Source: Kribbella monticola
Lineage (GTDB): Bacteria > Actinomycetota > Actinomycetes > Propionibacteriales > Kribbellaceae
DNA: 64,000 nt
Assembly (NCBI RefSeq): GCF_003261635.1
Contig: NZ_QFXK01000018.1
Coordinates: forward strand, 1 to 64,000
Reading direction: 5' to 3'
The position numbers and the translations under genes were made by a program. Under the pieces are notes generated by a model, which saw only the letters and a program-made list of their open reading frames with translations, made no database searches and was not told where the DNA came from. This document shows, piece by piece, positions 40,136 through 49,379 of this stretch; within the stretch, counting starts at the first letter, position 1; the number at the start of each line of letters is the position of its first letter.

Positions 40136-41032
40136 TCAGTTGTTCGGACGGAGCGGGCAGACCAGGACCGAGTGGGTCGCGATCCGGCGGTAGCCGAGCC
40201 ACTCGTTGACGGCGAGCATCGGGGCGTTGCCGTCGTAGTTGGCGGTGTAGGCGCCCCGGATGCCGGCGTCGGCGGCCCGGTGCAGCGCGGCACATTTCAC
40301 CAACTTGGCCAGCCCCTGCCCGCGGTACTCCGGCATGGTGGCGGTCATCCGCGACCAGATCTTCTCCTCGTCGCCGCTGGACCGGGTGAAGCCGATCACC
40401 CGCTCGCCGTCGAGCGCGGCGACACTCAACTCCTTCAGCGTCGAGCGCGTGTTCCAGATGGCCGTGAACCAGTCCTCGTACGGACGGGTGGTGATCTTCG
40501 CGTCACCGGGCTTGGTCCGCTGGGCGACCATGTCGGCCTCGTAGACGAGCCGCGGATCCACCTCGCTCAACGGCACCAGGCTCACCCCGTCCGGTACTGC
40601 GGGAAGCTCCGGCGCCGCGGCCGGTTCGATCTCCGCGTAGTGCACCTGCCGGGTCTGCACATAACCCCAGCGGGCTGCCCAGTCGACGGTCGCCGGATCC
40701 GCGAACACCCTGCTCCTGGTCGCTCCGGCGGAACGCAACTCGTCGTGCACCGCCTCGAGTAGCTCGGCGCCGATCCCGCGGCCGCAATAGTCCGGATGCA
40801 CCATCAGCCGGTGCTCGCCGTCGAGCGGCTCGGAGCCGGCGATCAACCCGCAGCTCGCCCAGCCGACCAGCCGCCCGGCGGAGACCGCGACGAAGGTGCC
40901 GCTCCCCGGCCGCTTCGGCGCGGTCAGGCGATGCCGCACGTCGGCTTCGGTATAGACGAGGTACGGCACCAGTTCGTCGTGCAGAGCGACCGCGGCCCTG
41001 AGGTCGCCCAGCTCAGCAGGCCTGATCACCAT
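40136..41032 (-). CDS. Tandem-domain GNAT acetyltransferase, copy 1
   Basis: 298 residues with AAGGAG seven bases before the ATG at 41032. Two GNAT folds are joined: an N-terminal one with the acetyl-CoA loop VHPDYCGRGIGAELL near residue 95, and a C-terminal one with PEYRGQGLAKLVK near 245 and a late NYDGNAPMLAVNEWLGYRR. Acceptor unknown; such double-GNAT proteins include mycothiol-synthase relatives and aminoglycoside-type acetyltransferases. It is the third gene of a leftward row of three paralogues. Confidence 0.85.
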   Translation of the reverse strand: MVIRPAELGDLRAAVALHDELVPYLVYTEADVRHRLTAPKRPGSGTFVAVSAGRLVGWASCGLIAGSEPLDGEHRLMVHPDYCGRGIGAELLEAVHDELRSAGATRSRVFADPATVDWAARWGYVQTRQVHYAEIEPAAAPELPAVPDGVSLVPLSEVDPRLVYEADMVAQRTKPGDAKITTRPYEDWFTAIWNTRSTLKELSVAALDGERVIGFTRSSGDEEKIWSRMTATMPEYRGQGLAKLVKCAALHRAADAGIRGAYTANYDGNAPMLAVNEWLGYRRIATHSVLVCPLRPNN

Positions 41033-41084
41033 CCGAACTCCTTCACCGAAGTTCTGGCGAAGATAACCCCTGCCTGGGCCAAAG

Positions 41085-41968
41085 TCAGCCCGGGCGGACC
41101 ATGCCGGTGTGTCTGGCGACCGGCGAATATCCGAGCCAGTCGTTGATCGCCCGCATCGGGCGGTTGTCCTCATGGTTCACCGTGTAGGCACGGGTGATTC
41201 CCGCCGCGGCAGCGGCTCGCAGGCCGGTCGTCTTCACCACCTTCGCCAATCCCCTGCCCCGGTACGCCGGCAGCGTGCCGGTCATATCGGTCCAGAGCCG
41301 ATCGCCGTCGGTCAGCACGTTGGTGAAGCAGACGATCTTGCCGTCGGCAACGGCCACCGTGCTGAGTTCGCGATCGAGACTGGCCGAGTTCCACACCTCC
41401 CGCTCGAACAGCTCGAGGGGGAACTGGCTCCAGTCCTGGTCGCCCGGGATGTCTCCGGCCGTGGCCACGAACGCGGCGTACGCGGCTTGCAGGTCGAGCG
41501 AGGCCAGGTTGGTCAGCTCGACACCGTCCGGGATCGCGGGCGGCTCCGGCACGAGCCGCGGGTCGACCTTCGCGTAAAGCACGACCTCGGTGGCCTGAAA
41601 CCCTTGCTGCAAAGCGAATCCACGCCGTCGTCGGTCGCACTCCCGACCACCCGACGAGCGTTCTGCTTGATCAGCAGCTCATCCAGCGACTCGGCCAGCG
41701 TCGTACCGATCCCTTGTCTGCGATAGTCCGGATGCACGAGCAGGACCACGTGGTACTCACCGGGCTCCGGCGACCAGGTCGAGAGCGCAGCCGAGGCCCA
41801 GCCGACCAAGCGGTCGTCTTCCTCGACCGCGAAGCTGCCGTAATGCTCATCAGCGGCACCGTCTTCCAGCGAACTCCGCAGATCGGTCAGCCGCAGCACG
41901 CGGTACGGAAGAACTTCGCTCCTGAGCGCAAGTAGCGCTTGGGCGTCGTCCGCCGTACCAGGCCTCAC
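41085..41968 (-). pseudogene. Tandem-domain GNAT acetyltransferase, copy 2, with a single-base frameshift
   Basis: The N-terminal half starts at GTG 41968 in one frame (VHPDYRRQGIGTTLAESL) and the C-terminal half continues in another (PAYRGRGLAKVVK, ending NDWLGYSPVARHTGM). Paralogue copy 3 reads DGLEFAKRRGY at the junction; here the expected DGVDFALQQGF is restored if one T is added in GGATTCGC (41614-41621 on the other strand). Both halves are otherwise conserved, so the lesion is recent or a sequencing error. The start overlaps the stop of copy 3 by four bases. Confidence 0.85.
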
Positions 41969-42855
41969 AACGTCCTCTGCAGACCGTGTTCGGTGGCGAT
42001 CCGGCGGTAACCGAGCCAGTTGTTGATGGCAAGCATCGGGCCGTTCTCGTCGTCGTTCGAGGTGAACGCGCCGGTGATCCCGGCCGCGGCGGCCCGTCGC
42101 AGCGCGGCGGACTTGATCAGCTTGGCCAGCCCCCGGCCGCGGTACGCCGGGACGGTGCCGGTCATCCCCGACCAGACACGGTCGCCGTCCCTCTCGAGGA
42201 TGGTGAAGGCGGCAACCTCGTCCCCGGCCACCGCGGCGACGCCCAGTTCGTGGTTGGCCGCCGGCGAGTTCCAGATCTCCTCGAGCCAGTTCTCGTAGCT
42301 GACGGCGTCCAGCGGCGAGTCACCCGGTTCGTCCAGCGAGGAGATCGAGTCGGCGAGGTACACCTGGCGCGGTTCGAGCTGGTCGATCGTCACCAACTCG
42401 ATGCCGTCGGGCGTGGCGGGCTGCTCGGGCAGCACCCGCGGGTCGACACCGGCGAAGTGCACCTGCCGCGAGCCGTCGTAGCCACGGCGCTTCGCGAACT
42501 CCAGCCCGTCGGGCGTAGCGCTGGTGGACACCCGGACCGCGCCGATCTCTTGGAGGTGCTCGTGCAACCGATCGGACAGGGCCCGGCCGATACCGGCCTG
42601 CCGATGGTCCGGATGCACGTAGATGGAGATGTTGCCCTTGCCCTCGTCACTGGTCCAGACGTTCAGGCCGGCTGACCCCCAGCCGACCAGCCGCCCACCG
42701 GACTCGGCGACCAGAGCCAGGAACCGCTCACCAGGAGATTGCACGGTGATCATGTGCCGGGCGGCGGCGGCCGACAGCACCTTGTAGCTGAAGGTCTCCC
42801 GGCGAACCCGGGCGACCTCGTCGGCGTCGGCGGCCACGGCCGGTCTGATCTGCAT
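41965..42855 (-). CDS. Tandem-domain GNAT acetyltransferase, copy 3
   Basis: 296 residues from ATG 42855 (an ATG at 42867 is also possible). The N-terminal GNAT has VHPDHRQAGIGRALSDRL near residue 88 and the C-terminal GNAT has PAYRGRGLAKLIK near 245. The domain linker EFAKRRGYDGSRQVHFAGVDPRVLPE is shared with the other two copies. It is the first and intact member of the leftward trio and is divergent from an ABC transporter operon. Confidence 0.87.
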   Translation of the reverse strand: MQIRPAVAADADEVARVRRETFSYKVLSAAAARHMITVQSPGERFLALVAESGGRLVGWGSAGLNVWTSDEGKGNISIYVHPDHRQAGIGRALSDRLHEHLQEIGAVRVSTSATPDGLEFAKRRGYDGSRQVHFAGVDPRVLPEQPATPDGIELVTIDQLEPRQVYLADSISSLDEPGDSPLDAVSYENWLEEIWNSPAANHELGVAAVAGDEVAAFTILERDGDRVWSGMTGTVPAYRGRGLAKLIKSAALRRAAAAGITGAFTSNDDENGPMLAINNWLGYRRIATEHGLQRTL

Positions 42856-42987
42856 GGTCCGGACCATAGCCAGCGACACGGTCGACGCGCCACGGATATA
42901 GCCGTCGCCGGGAGTTGGGACGCGATCGCAACAGCCGATGGACGCCCGTGATTCACGGGTGACCGCGTTGGGCCTTAGGGTTGCCCG

Positions 42988-43887
42988 GTGCCCGTGATCG
43001 CGACCACAGCGTTGACCAAGCGCTATCCGCGCGTCACGGCCCTGGACGAGCTGACAGTCGAGGTGGGGTCCGGCGTGACCGGGCTGGTCGGAGCCAACGG
43101 TGCCGGCAAGTCGACCCTGCTGAAGATCTTGCTCGGACTGATCGCCCCGACCGCCGGAAGCGCCATCGTGCTGGGACACGACGTGGTCACCGGCGGCGAG
43201 GCGGTCCGAGCGCTCGTCGGCTACATGCCCGAACACGACTGCCTGCCGCCCGACGTGTCCGCGACCGAGTTCGTCGTCCACCTCGGCCAGATGTCCGGCC
43301 TGCCCGCGACCGCGGCCCGCGAGCGCGCTGCCGACGTACTGCGGCATGTCGGTCTCGACGAGGCGCGCTACCGGCCGATGGGTGGCTACTCGACCGGCAT
43401 GAAGCAGCGGGTGAAGCTGGCCCAGGCCCTCACCCACGACCCGAAACTTGTTCTCCTCGACGAGCCGACGAACGGGCTCGACCCGGCCGGGCGCGACGAG
43501 ATGCTCGCGCTGGTTCGCCGGATCGGCACCGAGTTCGGTATCCCCGTGCTGATCACGTCGCACCTGCTCGGCGAGCTGGAGCACGTCTGCGACCACATCG
43601 TCGTCCTGGACGGTGGCCGGTTGCTCCGGTCCGAGTCCAAGGCGGCGTTGACCGGCGAGACCGGAGTACTGGCTGTCGAAGTACGGGATCTCGGTGGCCG
43701 TGATCGGCTCGGTGCGGCGCTCGATCGGGCTGGTGCGCGGGCACGGCCTGACGGTCCGCTCGTGCTGGTGGAGATCACCGGCGAGGAGACGTACGACGTG
43801 GTCCGCGACACCGTGGCCGAGCTCGGGCTCGGGCTCGTCCGGATCGAGCAGCATCGGCACCGGCTGGAAGAGGTCTTCAGTGTCTGA
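42988..43887 (+). CDS. ABC transporter ATP-binding protein, first of two
   Basis: 299 residues from GTG 42988. Walker A GANGAGKST near residue 36, signature YSTGMKQRVKLAQAL near 136, Walker B LVLLDEPTNGLDP, and the switch His in ITSHLL. It is a CcmA/NatA-type exporter ATPase with a C-terminal extension. The gene overlaps the next (permease) by eight bases, so four genes (ATPase, permease, ATPase, permease) form one operon encoding two exporter pairs or one heteromeric system. Confidence 0.92.
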   Translation: MPVIATTALTKRYPRVTALDELTVEVGSGVTGLVGANGAGKSTLLKILLGLIAPTAGSAIVLGHDVVTGGEAVRALVGYMPEHDCLPPDVSATEFVVHLGQMSGLPATAARERAADVLRHVGLDEARYRPMGGYSTGMKQRVKLAQALTHDPKLVLLDEPTNGLDPAGRDEMLALVRRIGTEFGIPVLITSHLLGELEHVCDHIVVLDGGRLLRSESKAALTGETGVLAVEVRDLGGRDRLGAALDRAGARARPDGPLVLVEITGEETYDVVRDTVAELGLGLVRIEQHRHRLEEVFSV

Positions 43888-44773
43888 TCAGCTGCGTCCG
43901 CCCGCCGCAGGTGTCATCCACGACATCGGTTACCGGCACTACGACGGCCCCCGGCTGGGCCGGTTCGCGATCACCCAGGCGTTGACGGTGAGCAGCCTGC
44001 GGCACGCCTACGGACTGGGCCGCTCCGGCAAGTCCAAGGTGATGCCGATCCTGCTGCTCGCGGTGATGGTCGTCCCCGTCGCGATCATGGTCGGCATCGA
44101 GAACGCACTGCAGTTCGACAATCCGCCGCTGTCCCAGATGCGCTACATCTTCTTCCTGCAGGCCGTGATCGCGCTGTACCTGGCCTCGCAGGCGCCGCAA
44201 CTGTTCTCCAGGGACCTGCGCTACGGCTCGATCGTGCTCTACCTCGCCCGGCCGCTGCGCCGTACGGACTACGCGCTGGCCAAGCTGACCGCGCTGGCCC
44301 TCGCGCTGATGGTCCTGATGGGCCTGCCGATGGTGATCCTGTACGCCGGTGCGCTGCTCGCCAAGTTCGACTTCACGCTGATGACGAAGGAGTTCCTCAG
44401 CGGCCTGGTCACCGCGTTGCTGTTGTCGATCCTGCTCGCCGCGATCGGCGGCCTGATCGCGGCCGCCACCCCTCGCCGCGGCTTCGCGGTCGCGGCGATC
44501 ATCGCCGTACTGATCGTCTCCTTCACGGCCGTCACTGTCGTCACGGCGATCCTCGATCCCGAGGGCACGCACCGCGACGTCGCCTCCCGGTACGCCAACC
44601 TGGGTTCGCCGTTCAGCCTGGTCGAGGTGCTGGCGTCCTTCGTCCTGCGCGGCGGTGGCGACTGGGTGCCGAACACCACGCAGGGGTTGGTCTTCGCGGC
44701 GGTCTACCTGCTGGTGGTCGCCGGCTGCTGCTGGGGCGTCAACGCCCGCTACGCCAAGGTGGCCCGCGGGTGA
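43880..44773 (+). CDS. ABC-2-type transporter permease, first of two
   Basis: 297 residues. An N-terminal soluble part (IHDIGYRHYDGPRLGR) is typical of ABC-2 permeases paired with NatA-like ATPases. About six hydrophobic segments follow, beginning at VMPILLLAVMVVPVAIM. The substrate is not evident. GTG start; overlaps both neighbours. Confidence 0.88.
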   Translation: MSDQLRPPAAGVIHDIGYRHYDGPRLGRFAITQALTVSSLRHAYGLGRSGKSKVMPILLLAVMVVPVAIMVGIENALQFDNPPLSQMRYIFFLQAVIALYLASQAPQLFSRDLRYGSIVLYLARPLRRTDYALAKLTALALALMVLMGLPMVILYAGALLAKFDFTLMTKEFLSGLVTALLLSILLAAIGGLIAAATPRRGFAVAAIIAVLIVSFTAVTVVTAILDPEGTHRDVASRYANLGSPFSLVEVLASFVLRGGGDWVPNTTQGLVFAAVYLLVVAGCCWGVNARYAKVARG

Positions 44774-45684
44774 GCGTGATCCAGATCGACCAGGTCTCCC
44801 GCTGGTACGGCAATGTGGTGGCGGTCAACGACGTCACGATGACGATCGGTCCGGGCGTCACCGGCCTGCTCGGCCCCAACGGCGCGGGTAAGTCGACGCT
44901 GATCACGATGATGGCCGGCTTCCTGCCGCCCTCGACCGGGACCGTCACCCTCGACGGCGTTCCGGTCTGGCAGAACCAGGCCGCCTACCGCCACATCGGC
45001 CTGGTCCCGGAGACCGAGGCCGTCTACGACACGCTGACCGGCGCCCAGTTCGTCCGGGCCAACGCCGAACTGCAGGGGCTGTCCAATCCGGCGGCCGCGG
45101 CGACGGCGGCGATCTCGACGGTCGAGCTGACCGACGCGGCAAAGCGCCGCATCTCGACGTACTCCAAGGGCATGAAGCAGCGGATCAAGATGGCCGCGGC
45201 GCTCGTGCACGAACCGTCGGTGCTGCTGCTGGACGAACCGTTCAACGGAATGGATCCGCGCCAACGCCTGCACCTGATGGACCTGCTCCGCAAGATAGGC
45301 GCGGACGGCCGGACCGTGTTGTTCAGCTCGCACATCCTGGAAGAGGTGCAGCAGGTCGCCACCCACATCGAGGTGGTCATCTCCGGCCGGCACGCCGCCT
45401 CCGGTGACTACCGCGCGATCCGCACGCTGATGACCGACCGACCGGTGCTCTACCGGCTGCGCTCCTCCGACGACCGGCGGCTCGCGTCCGCCCTGATCGC
45501 CGACCCCTGTACGTCGGGCGCCGATCTGGCCGCCGGAGCGCTGCAGGTCCAGGTCGCCGACTTCGAACGGTTCAGCCGGATCGTGCCCGCACTGGCGCGC
45601 GACCTCGGCATCCGGCTGCTCGAGGTCGCCCCGACCGACGAATCGCTCGAGAGCGTCTTCTCCTATCTCGTCGGGAGGCGCTGA
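44770..45684 (+). CDS. ABC transporter ATP-binding protein, second of two
   Basis: 304 residues from GTG 44770. Walker A GPNGAGKST near residue 37, signature YSKGMKQRIKMAAAL near 134, Walker B LLLDEPFNGMDP, switch His in FSSHIL. The C-terminal 90 residues form the extra domain usual for NatA-like ATPases. The start overlaps the first permease by four bases and the end is two bases before the second permease. Confidence 0.92.
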   Translation: MSVIQIDQVSRWYGNVVAVNDVTMTIGPGVTGLLGPNGAGKSTLITMMAGFLPPSTGTVTLDGVPVWQNQAAYRHIGLVPETEAVYDTLTGAQFVRANAELQGLSNPAAAATAAISTVELTDAAKRRISTYSKGMKQRIKMAAALVHEPSVLLLDEPFNGMDPRQRLHLMDLLRKIGADGRTVLFSSHILEEVQQVATHIEVVISGRHAASGDYRAIRTLMTDRPVLYRLRSSDDRRLASALIADPCTSGADLAAGALQVQVADFERFSRIVPALARDLGIRLLEVAPTDESLESVFSYLVGRR

Positions 45685-45686
45685 CG

Positions 45687-46403
45687 ATGAACGTGACGAT
45701 CGCCCGGCTGACGATGTCCACCCTGTTCGGTCACCGGCGGGGCCTGCTGCTCTTCATCCTGCCCGCCGTATTGCTCGTACTGTGCGTGCTGCTGGCGCTG
45801 ACCGTCGACGACACGGCCGATTTCAGTACGGCGTTGCTGCAGATGTTCGGTCTCGCCGTGATCGTCCCGCTGGTTTCGTTGCTCGCAGCAACTGGTGCGC
45901 TGGCGTCCGAGATCGACGACGGCTCGATCGTTTACCTGCTCAGCAAGCCGATCAAGCGATCCACGATCATCGTCACCAAGGCACTCGTCGCCGTTGCGGT
46001 GATCATCGTGCTCGCCGCGGTGCCAATGGTGATCGCGGGTCTGATCCTGGACTTCGGCGATCCGCAGACCGCGCTCGCCTTCGGGGCCGGCACGCTCGTC
46101 GCCGGGATCGCCTACACCGCCATCTTCACCGCCCTGTCGGTGATGTCGGGCAACGCGGTGACGATCGGCTTGATCTACGCGCTGCTGTGGGAAGGCGTGA
46201 TGGGCCAGTACGTCGGCGGCGCCAAGGCGCTCAGCGTGCAGCAGTGGTCGCTCGCGGTCGTCCAGCACCTCACCGACGCACCGCACGTGAAGTCCGACGT
46301 GAAGCTGCCGATCGCGCTGATCCTGCTCGTCGCCGTCACCCTCGTCGGCATCACGCTGGCCATCAGCCGGCTGCGCTCCTTGGTCCTGTCGACCGCCGAG
46401 TAA
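45687..46403 (+). CDS. ABC-2-type transporter permease, second of two
   Basis: 238 residues with six hydrophobic segments, from LLLFILPAVLLVLCVLLAL to the last near ALILLVAVTLVGITLAI. A conserved loop SEIDDGSIVYLLSKPIKRSTIIVTK is the cytosolic coupling region seen in ABC-2 permeases. It ends the transporter operon; 41 bp follow before the next start. Confidence 0.88.
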   Translation: MNVTIARLTMSTLFGHRRGLLLFILPAVLLVLCVLLALTVDDTADFSTALLQMFGLAVIVPLVSLLAATGALASEIDDGSIVYLLSKPIKRSTIIVTKALVAVAVIIVLAAVPMVIAGLILDFGDPQTALAFGAGTLVAGIAYTAIFTALSVMSGNAVTIGLIYALLWEGVMGQYVGGAKALSVQQWSLAVVQHLTDAPHVKSDVKLPIALILLVAVTLVGITLAISRLRSLVLSTAE

Positions 46404-46444
46404 ATTCGCCCGCTCTTCGCGCGATCCTGGCGTACGCTGTCGCC

Positions 46445-46978
46445 ATGACAGGAGTGAAAGCGGCTACGGTACTGGCAGGATTGATGGTCTCCGATCAGCC
46501 GCGACCCGAGTTCGAGCAGGCGCTCAGCCCGTTCGCGCCGCTGATCGGCAGCTGGGACCTCGACGTCTCGTGGTACGACGACGACGGTCAGGTCGTCCGG
46601 GAGACCAAGGGCGAATGGCACTTCGCCTACGCGCTCGACGGCCGCGCGGTCGCCGACATCTGGATCACCCCGAGCCGGGCCCGGCGCGAGGTCGACGGCG
46701 ACGGCGAATGGGGCCTGTCGATCCGGCTGTACGACCCCGAGCTGAACGCGTTCCGCTCGACCTGGATGGGCCCGAAGTACGCGCTGGTGATGACGTTCGT
46801 CGGCCACACCGGCGAGAACTCCATCACGCTCGAGGCCAACGAGCCGAACTCCGCCAAGACCCGCTGGATGTTCACCGACCTCTCCCCCACCGGCTTCAAC
46901 TGGCGCAACGAGGACGAGGATGCCGATGGCAACATCATCGTCCGCCAGCGCTTCGTCGGCCGCCGCACTCAGCTGTAG
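46445..46978 (+). CDS. Conserved hypothetical protein of beta-barrel (DUF1579-like) type
   Basis: 177 residues from ATG 46445; an ATG at 46484 (MVSDQPRPE) is equally plausible and neither has a good ribosome binding site. The sequence FAPLIGSWDLDVSWYDDDGQ with alternating strands and paired tryptophans resembles DUF1579/calycin-like barrels, and W-rich strands continue to the end (TGFNWRNEDEDADGN). Function unknown. The tail overlaps the convergent WYL regulator by ten bases. Confidence 0.6.
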   Translation: MTGVKAATVLAGLMVSDQPRPEFEQALSPFAPLIGSWDLDVSWYDDDGQVVRETKGEWHFAYALDGRAVADIWITPSRARREVDGDGEWGLSIRLYDPELNAFRSTWMGPKYALVMTFVGHTGENSITLEANEPNSAKTRWMFTDLSPTGFNWRNEDEDADGNIIVRQRFVGRRTQL

Positions 46979-47943
46979 GTCGCTACTGCGGCCGATGCCA
47001 ACTCGAGGAGCCGGCCGCGGAGGTCCGCAGGCTCCAGCACCTCGACATCACCACCGAAGCCCAGCAGTACACCGCACGCCGCCTCGCGAACCCGGAACCG
47101 CATGGCAACGTGGGGCCACTCGTCGTCCGCCGGTACGTCGCGCGCCTGCTCGCCCTTCGCCAGTATGGGCGTGGCGATCCGCCTGACCAACTCGGCCCGC
47201 TCCGGTCGCACCCTGATCACCACATCCACTCCGGGCGGCAGACTCCGCTCCAACCCGGACCGCAGCCGCTGCCATTCCTCCTGCAGATCAAGGCCTTCCG
47301 GCCGTTCGCTTGGCTGGTCCAGTACGTCGACCTGCTCGATCCGCGACACCCTGTACATCCGGGAGACTCCGCGATGCGCGGCCACGAGATACCACCGACC
47401 CGCCTGCTCCACGAGCCCCCAGGGGTCGACGGTACGGCGTACTGGGCGTCCTGCTGTTGCCGACGCATACCTGACACGTACGCGCCGACGGGTCACCACC
47501 GCCTGGCGTAGTACGGGCAATGCGCCGGTGTCCTCAGCCTCTGCGAACCAGCGGCGCCGGTCGACCACGATCGCTCCCGACAGCGCTTCGGCGTCGTCTT
47601 GCAGTTGCAGCGGGAGGGTCGAGGACAGCTTGCCCATGGCGGACTGCAGTGCGTCCCGCAGGCCCAGCTCCTCCGACAGGGACGCGCGTCCGGACCATGC
47701 GAACAACGCCTGTGCCTCGCGCGGAGTCAGGCCGCTCACGTCGGCCCTGTAGCCGGGCAGCAGGACGCAACCGCCGTTGCGGCCGCGCTCGGTGTAGACG
47801 GGCACGCCTGCTGCCGACAGCGCCTCCATGTCGCGCATCACCGTGCGCCGCGACACCTCGAGCCGCTCAGCGAGCTCGCGCGCGCTCAGCCGCGGGTGCT
47901 GTTGCAGCAGCAGGATGATCTGCAACAGGCGATCGGCTCTCAT
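46969..47943 (-). CDS. HTH and WYL-domain transcriptional regulator
   Basis: 324 residues. N-terminal winged helix RADRLLQIILLLQQHPRLSARELAERLEVSRRTVMRDMEAL, then a WYL domain (DPWGLVEQAGRWYLVAAHR near residue 175) and a C-terminal WCX-like extension. Such YafY-type proteins are usually ligand-responsive regulators of the adjacent divergent gene. The next gene on the other strand starts 75 bp away with an AT-rich near-palindrome between them. Confidence 0.9.
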   Translation of the reverse strand: MRADRLLQIILLLQQHPRLSARELAERLEVSRRTVMRDMEALSAAGVPVYTERGRNGGCVLLPGYRADVSGLTPREAQALFAWSGRASLSEELGLRDALQSAMGKLSSTLPLQLQDDAEALSGAIVVDRRRWFAEAEDTGALPVLRQAVVTRRRVRVRYASATAGRPVRRTVDPWGLVEQAGRWYLVAAHRGVSRMYRVSRIEQVDVLDQPSERPEGLDLQEEWQRLRSGLERSLPPGVDVVIRVRPERAELVRRIATPILAKGEQARDVPADDEWPHVAMRFRVREAACGVLLGFGGDVEVLEPADLRGRLLELASAAVATYS

Positions 47944-47952
47944 GAGTTCGAA

Positions 47953-47978
47953 TATATGACAGAAGATGTCCCATATCT
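47953..47978. promoter_or_regulatory. Candidate operator between the WYL regulator and the TIGR03086-type gene
   Basis: The interval reads ATATGACA, five bases, TGTCCCATAT: an imperfect inverted repeat in an otherwise GC-rich region, next to both starts. It would suit autoregulation plus control of the divergent gene. The assignment rests on position and symmetry only. Confidence 0.4.
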
Positions 47979-48018
47979 GCCGCCAGAGTGGTACTCACAC
48001 CAACTACTGGAGGAAATC

Positions 48019-48582
48019 GTGACGGACCCACGCCCGATGCTCGTGCTCGCCCTGGACCAGACCCAGGCGATGATCGACACCGTCGGCGCCGACGAACTCG
48101 AACTGCCGACACCGTGCCCGGAGTACGACGTACGCACACTGCTCGGCCATCTCGTCACGGTCGTCGGCCGGATCAACCTCGCGCTGACCGGCGGCGACCC
48201 GTTGACCATCCCTGCCGTGACGCCCGGCATCACGGACTTCGCCGGCGCTTGGAAAGAACGGCGGGTGGTTCTCGACGGCACCTTGTCCGACCCGGCCGTG
48301 CTCGCGGTGACCTGCAAGTTGCCGTGGGGGACGCTGCCGGGAGCAGCGGCGATCGCTGCCTACGTGGGTGAGCTCACCACTCACTCGTGGGACATCGCGA
48401 AGGCGACCGGGCGCACGGACCTGCTCGACGAGTCGCTGGCCGAGTACTGCCTGCCTCTGGTGCAGCAGTTCATCCCGGCCGAGCCACGGGGTGGGCACGT
48501 GCCGTTCGGGCCCGTGGTGGAGGTGGCGGACGACGCACCGGCGTACGACCGGCTGGTCGCCTGGGAAGGCCGCAGGCCGTAG
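48019..48582 (+). CDS. TIGR03086-type (DinB/mycothiol-dependent maleylpyruvate isomerase-like) metal-binding protein
   Basis: 187 residues from GTG 48019, supported by GGAGG six bases upstream; an in-frame ATG at 47956 lies inside the operator-like repeat. Family signatures are LALDQTQAMIDTVGADELELPTPCPEYDVRTLLGHL, with the metal-binding His in GHL, and a second His in VGELTTHSWDIAKATG. The function is unknown, possibly thiol-dependent. It is divergent from the WYL regulator, which probably controls it. Confidence 0.85.
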   Translation: MTDPRPMLVLALDQTQAMIDTVGADELELPTPCPEYDVRTLLGHLVTVVGRINLALTGGDPLTIPAVTPGITDFAGAWKERRVVLDGTLSDPAVLAVTCKLPWGTLPGAAAIAAYVGELTTHSWDIAKATGRTDLLDESLAEYCLPLVQQFIPAEPRGGHVPFGPVVEVADDAPAYDRLVAWEGRRP

Positions 48583-48623
48583 TACTGGCTCGGCCCGGCT
48601 GGTTGGTCCGGCCGGGCCGGGGG

Positions 48624-49379
48624 TCAGCCGACGATGCCGCCGTTGAGGGTGAGGCCGCCGTCGATGGTGATGGTCTGGCCGGTGATCCAGGAGGCCTCGT
48701 CGGACAGCAGGAACCAGACGAGCGACGCGACGTCCTCGGGCCGGCCGAGCCGCTTCATCGGGTACGCCTTGGCGACCTTGTCCTCGCGGCCTTCGTACAG
48801 GGCGCCGGCGAACTTGGTCTTCACCACCGCGGGTGCGACCGCGTTGACCCGGATCACCGGCGCCAGCTCGACGGCCAGTTCGCTCGTCACTCGCGACAGC
48901 ATCGCCTTGGTCGCGCCGTACCAACCGATGCCGGGGGACGGCGCGAGGCCCGCCACCGACGACAGGTTCACCACAGCGCCGCCGTGCACGCCCATCCAGG
49001 CATCCCGGCAGGCCTTCACCCAGGCGATGGTCGCCAGCACGTTCGTGTCGACCATCTTGGTGGCCACCGCGTGGTCCACGTCGAGCAGCGAGCCGTAGAT
49101 CGGGTTGATGCCGGTGTTGTTCACCAGCAGATCCACCGACCCGTACGTCGCCACGGCGGCGGCCACGACGCTCGCGCGATGTTCCGGGTCGGCCGCCTTG
49201 CCCGCGACGGCCAGGGCGTTCTCCCGGCCGCCAAGCGACTCCACTGCCTGGTCCAGCGTCTCCTGCGTGCGCCCGGTGATCACCACGCGGGCGCCGTCGG
49301 CAACGAGGCGCTGTGCGATCGCCAGTCCGATTCCGCGCGAGGCGCCGGTGACGATCGCCGTACGGTCCTTGAGACTCAT
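48624..49379 (-). CDS. Short-chain dehydrogenase/reductase, likely 3-hydroxyacyl-CoA dehydrogenase
   Basis: 251 residues. [12 protein letters not shown] near residue 12, NNTG near 87 (usually NNAG), catalytic Ser in [13 protein letters not shown] and YGATK near 155. The C-terminal [13 protein letters not shown] is typical. The start and the thiolase stop overlap as TGATG. Third gene of a leftward acyl-CoA dehydrogenase, thiolase, SDR operon. Confidence 0.88.
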   Translation of the reverse strand: MSLKDRTAIVTGASRGIGLAIAQRLVADGARVVITGRTQETLDQAVESLGGRENALAVAGKAADPEHRASVVAAAVATYGSVDLLVNNTGINPIYGSLLDVDHAVATKMVDTNVLATIAWVKACRDAWMGVHGGAVVNLSSVAGLAPSPGIGWYGATKAMLSRVTSELAVELAPVIRVNAVAPAVVKTKFAGALYEGREDKVAKAYPMKRLGRPEDVASLVWFLLSDEASWITGQTITIDGGLTLNGGIVG

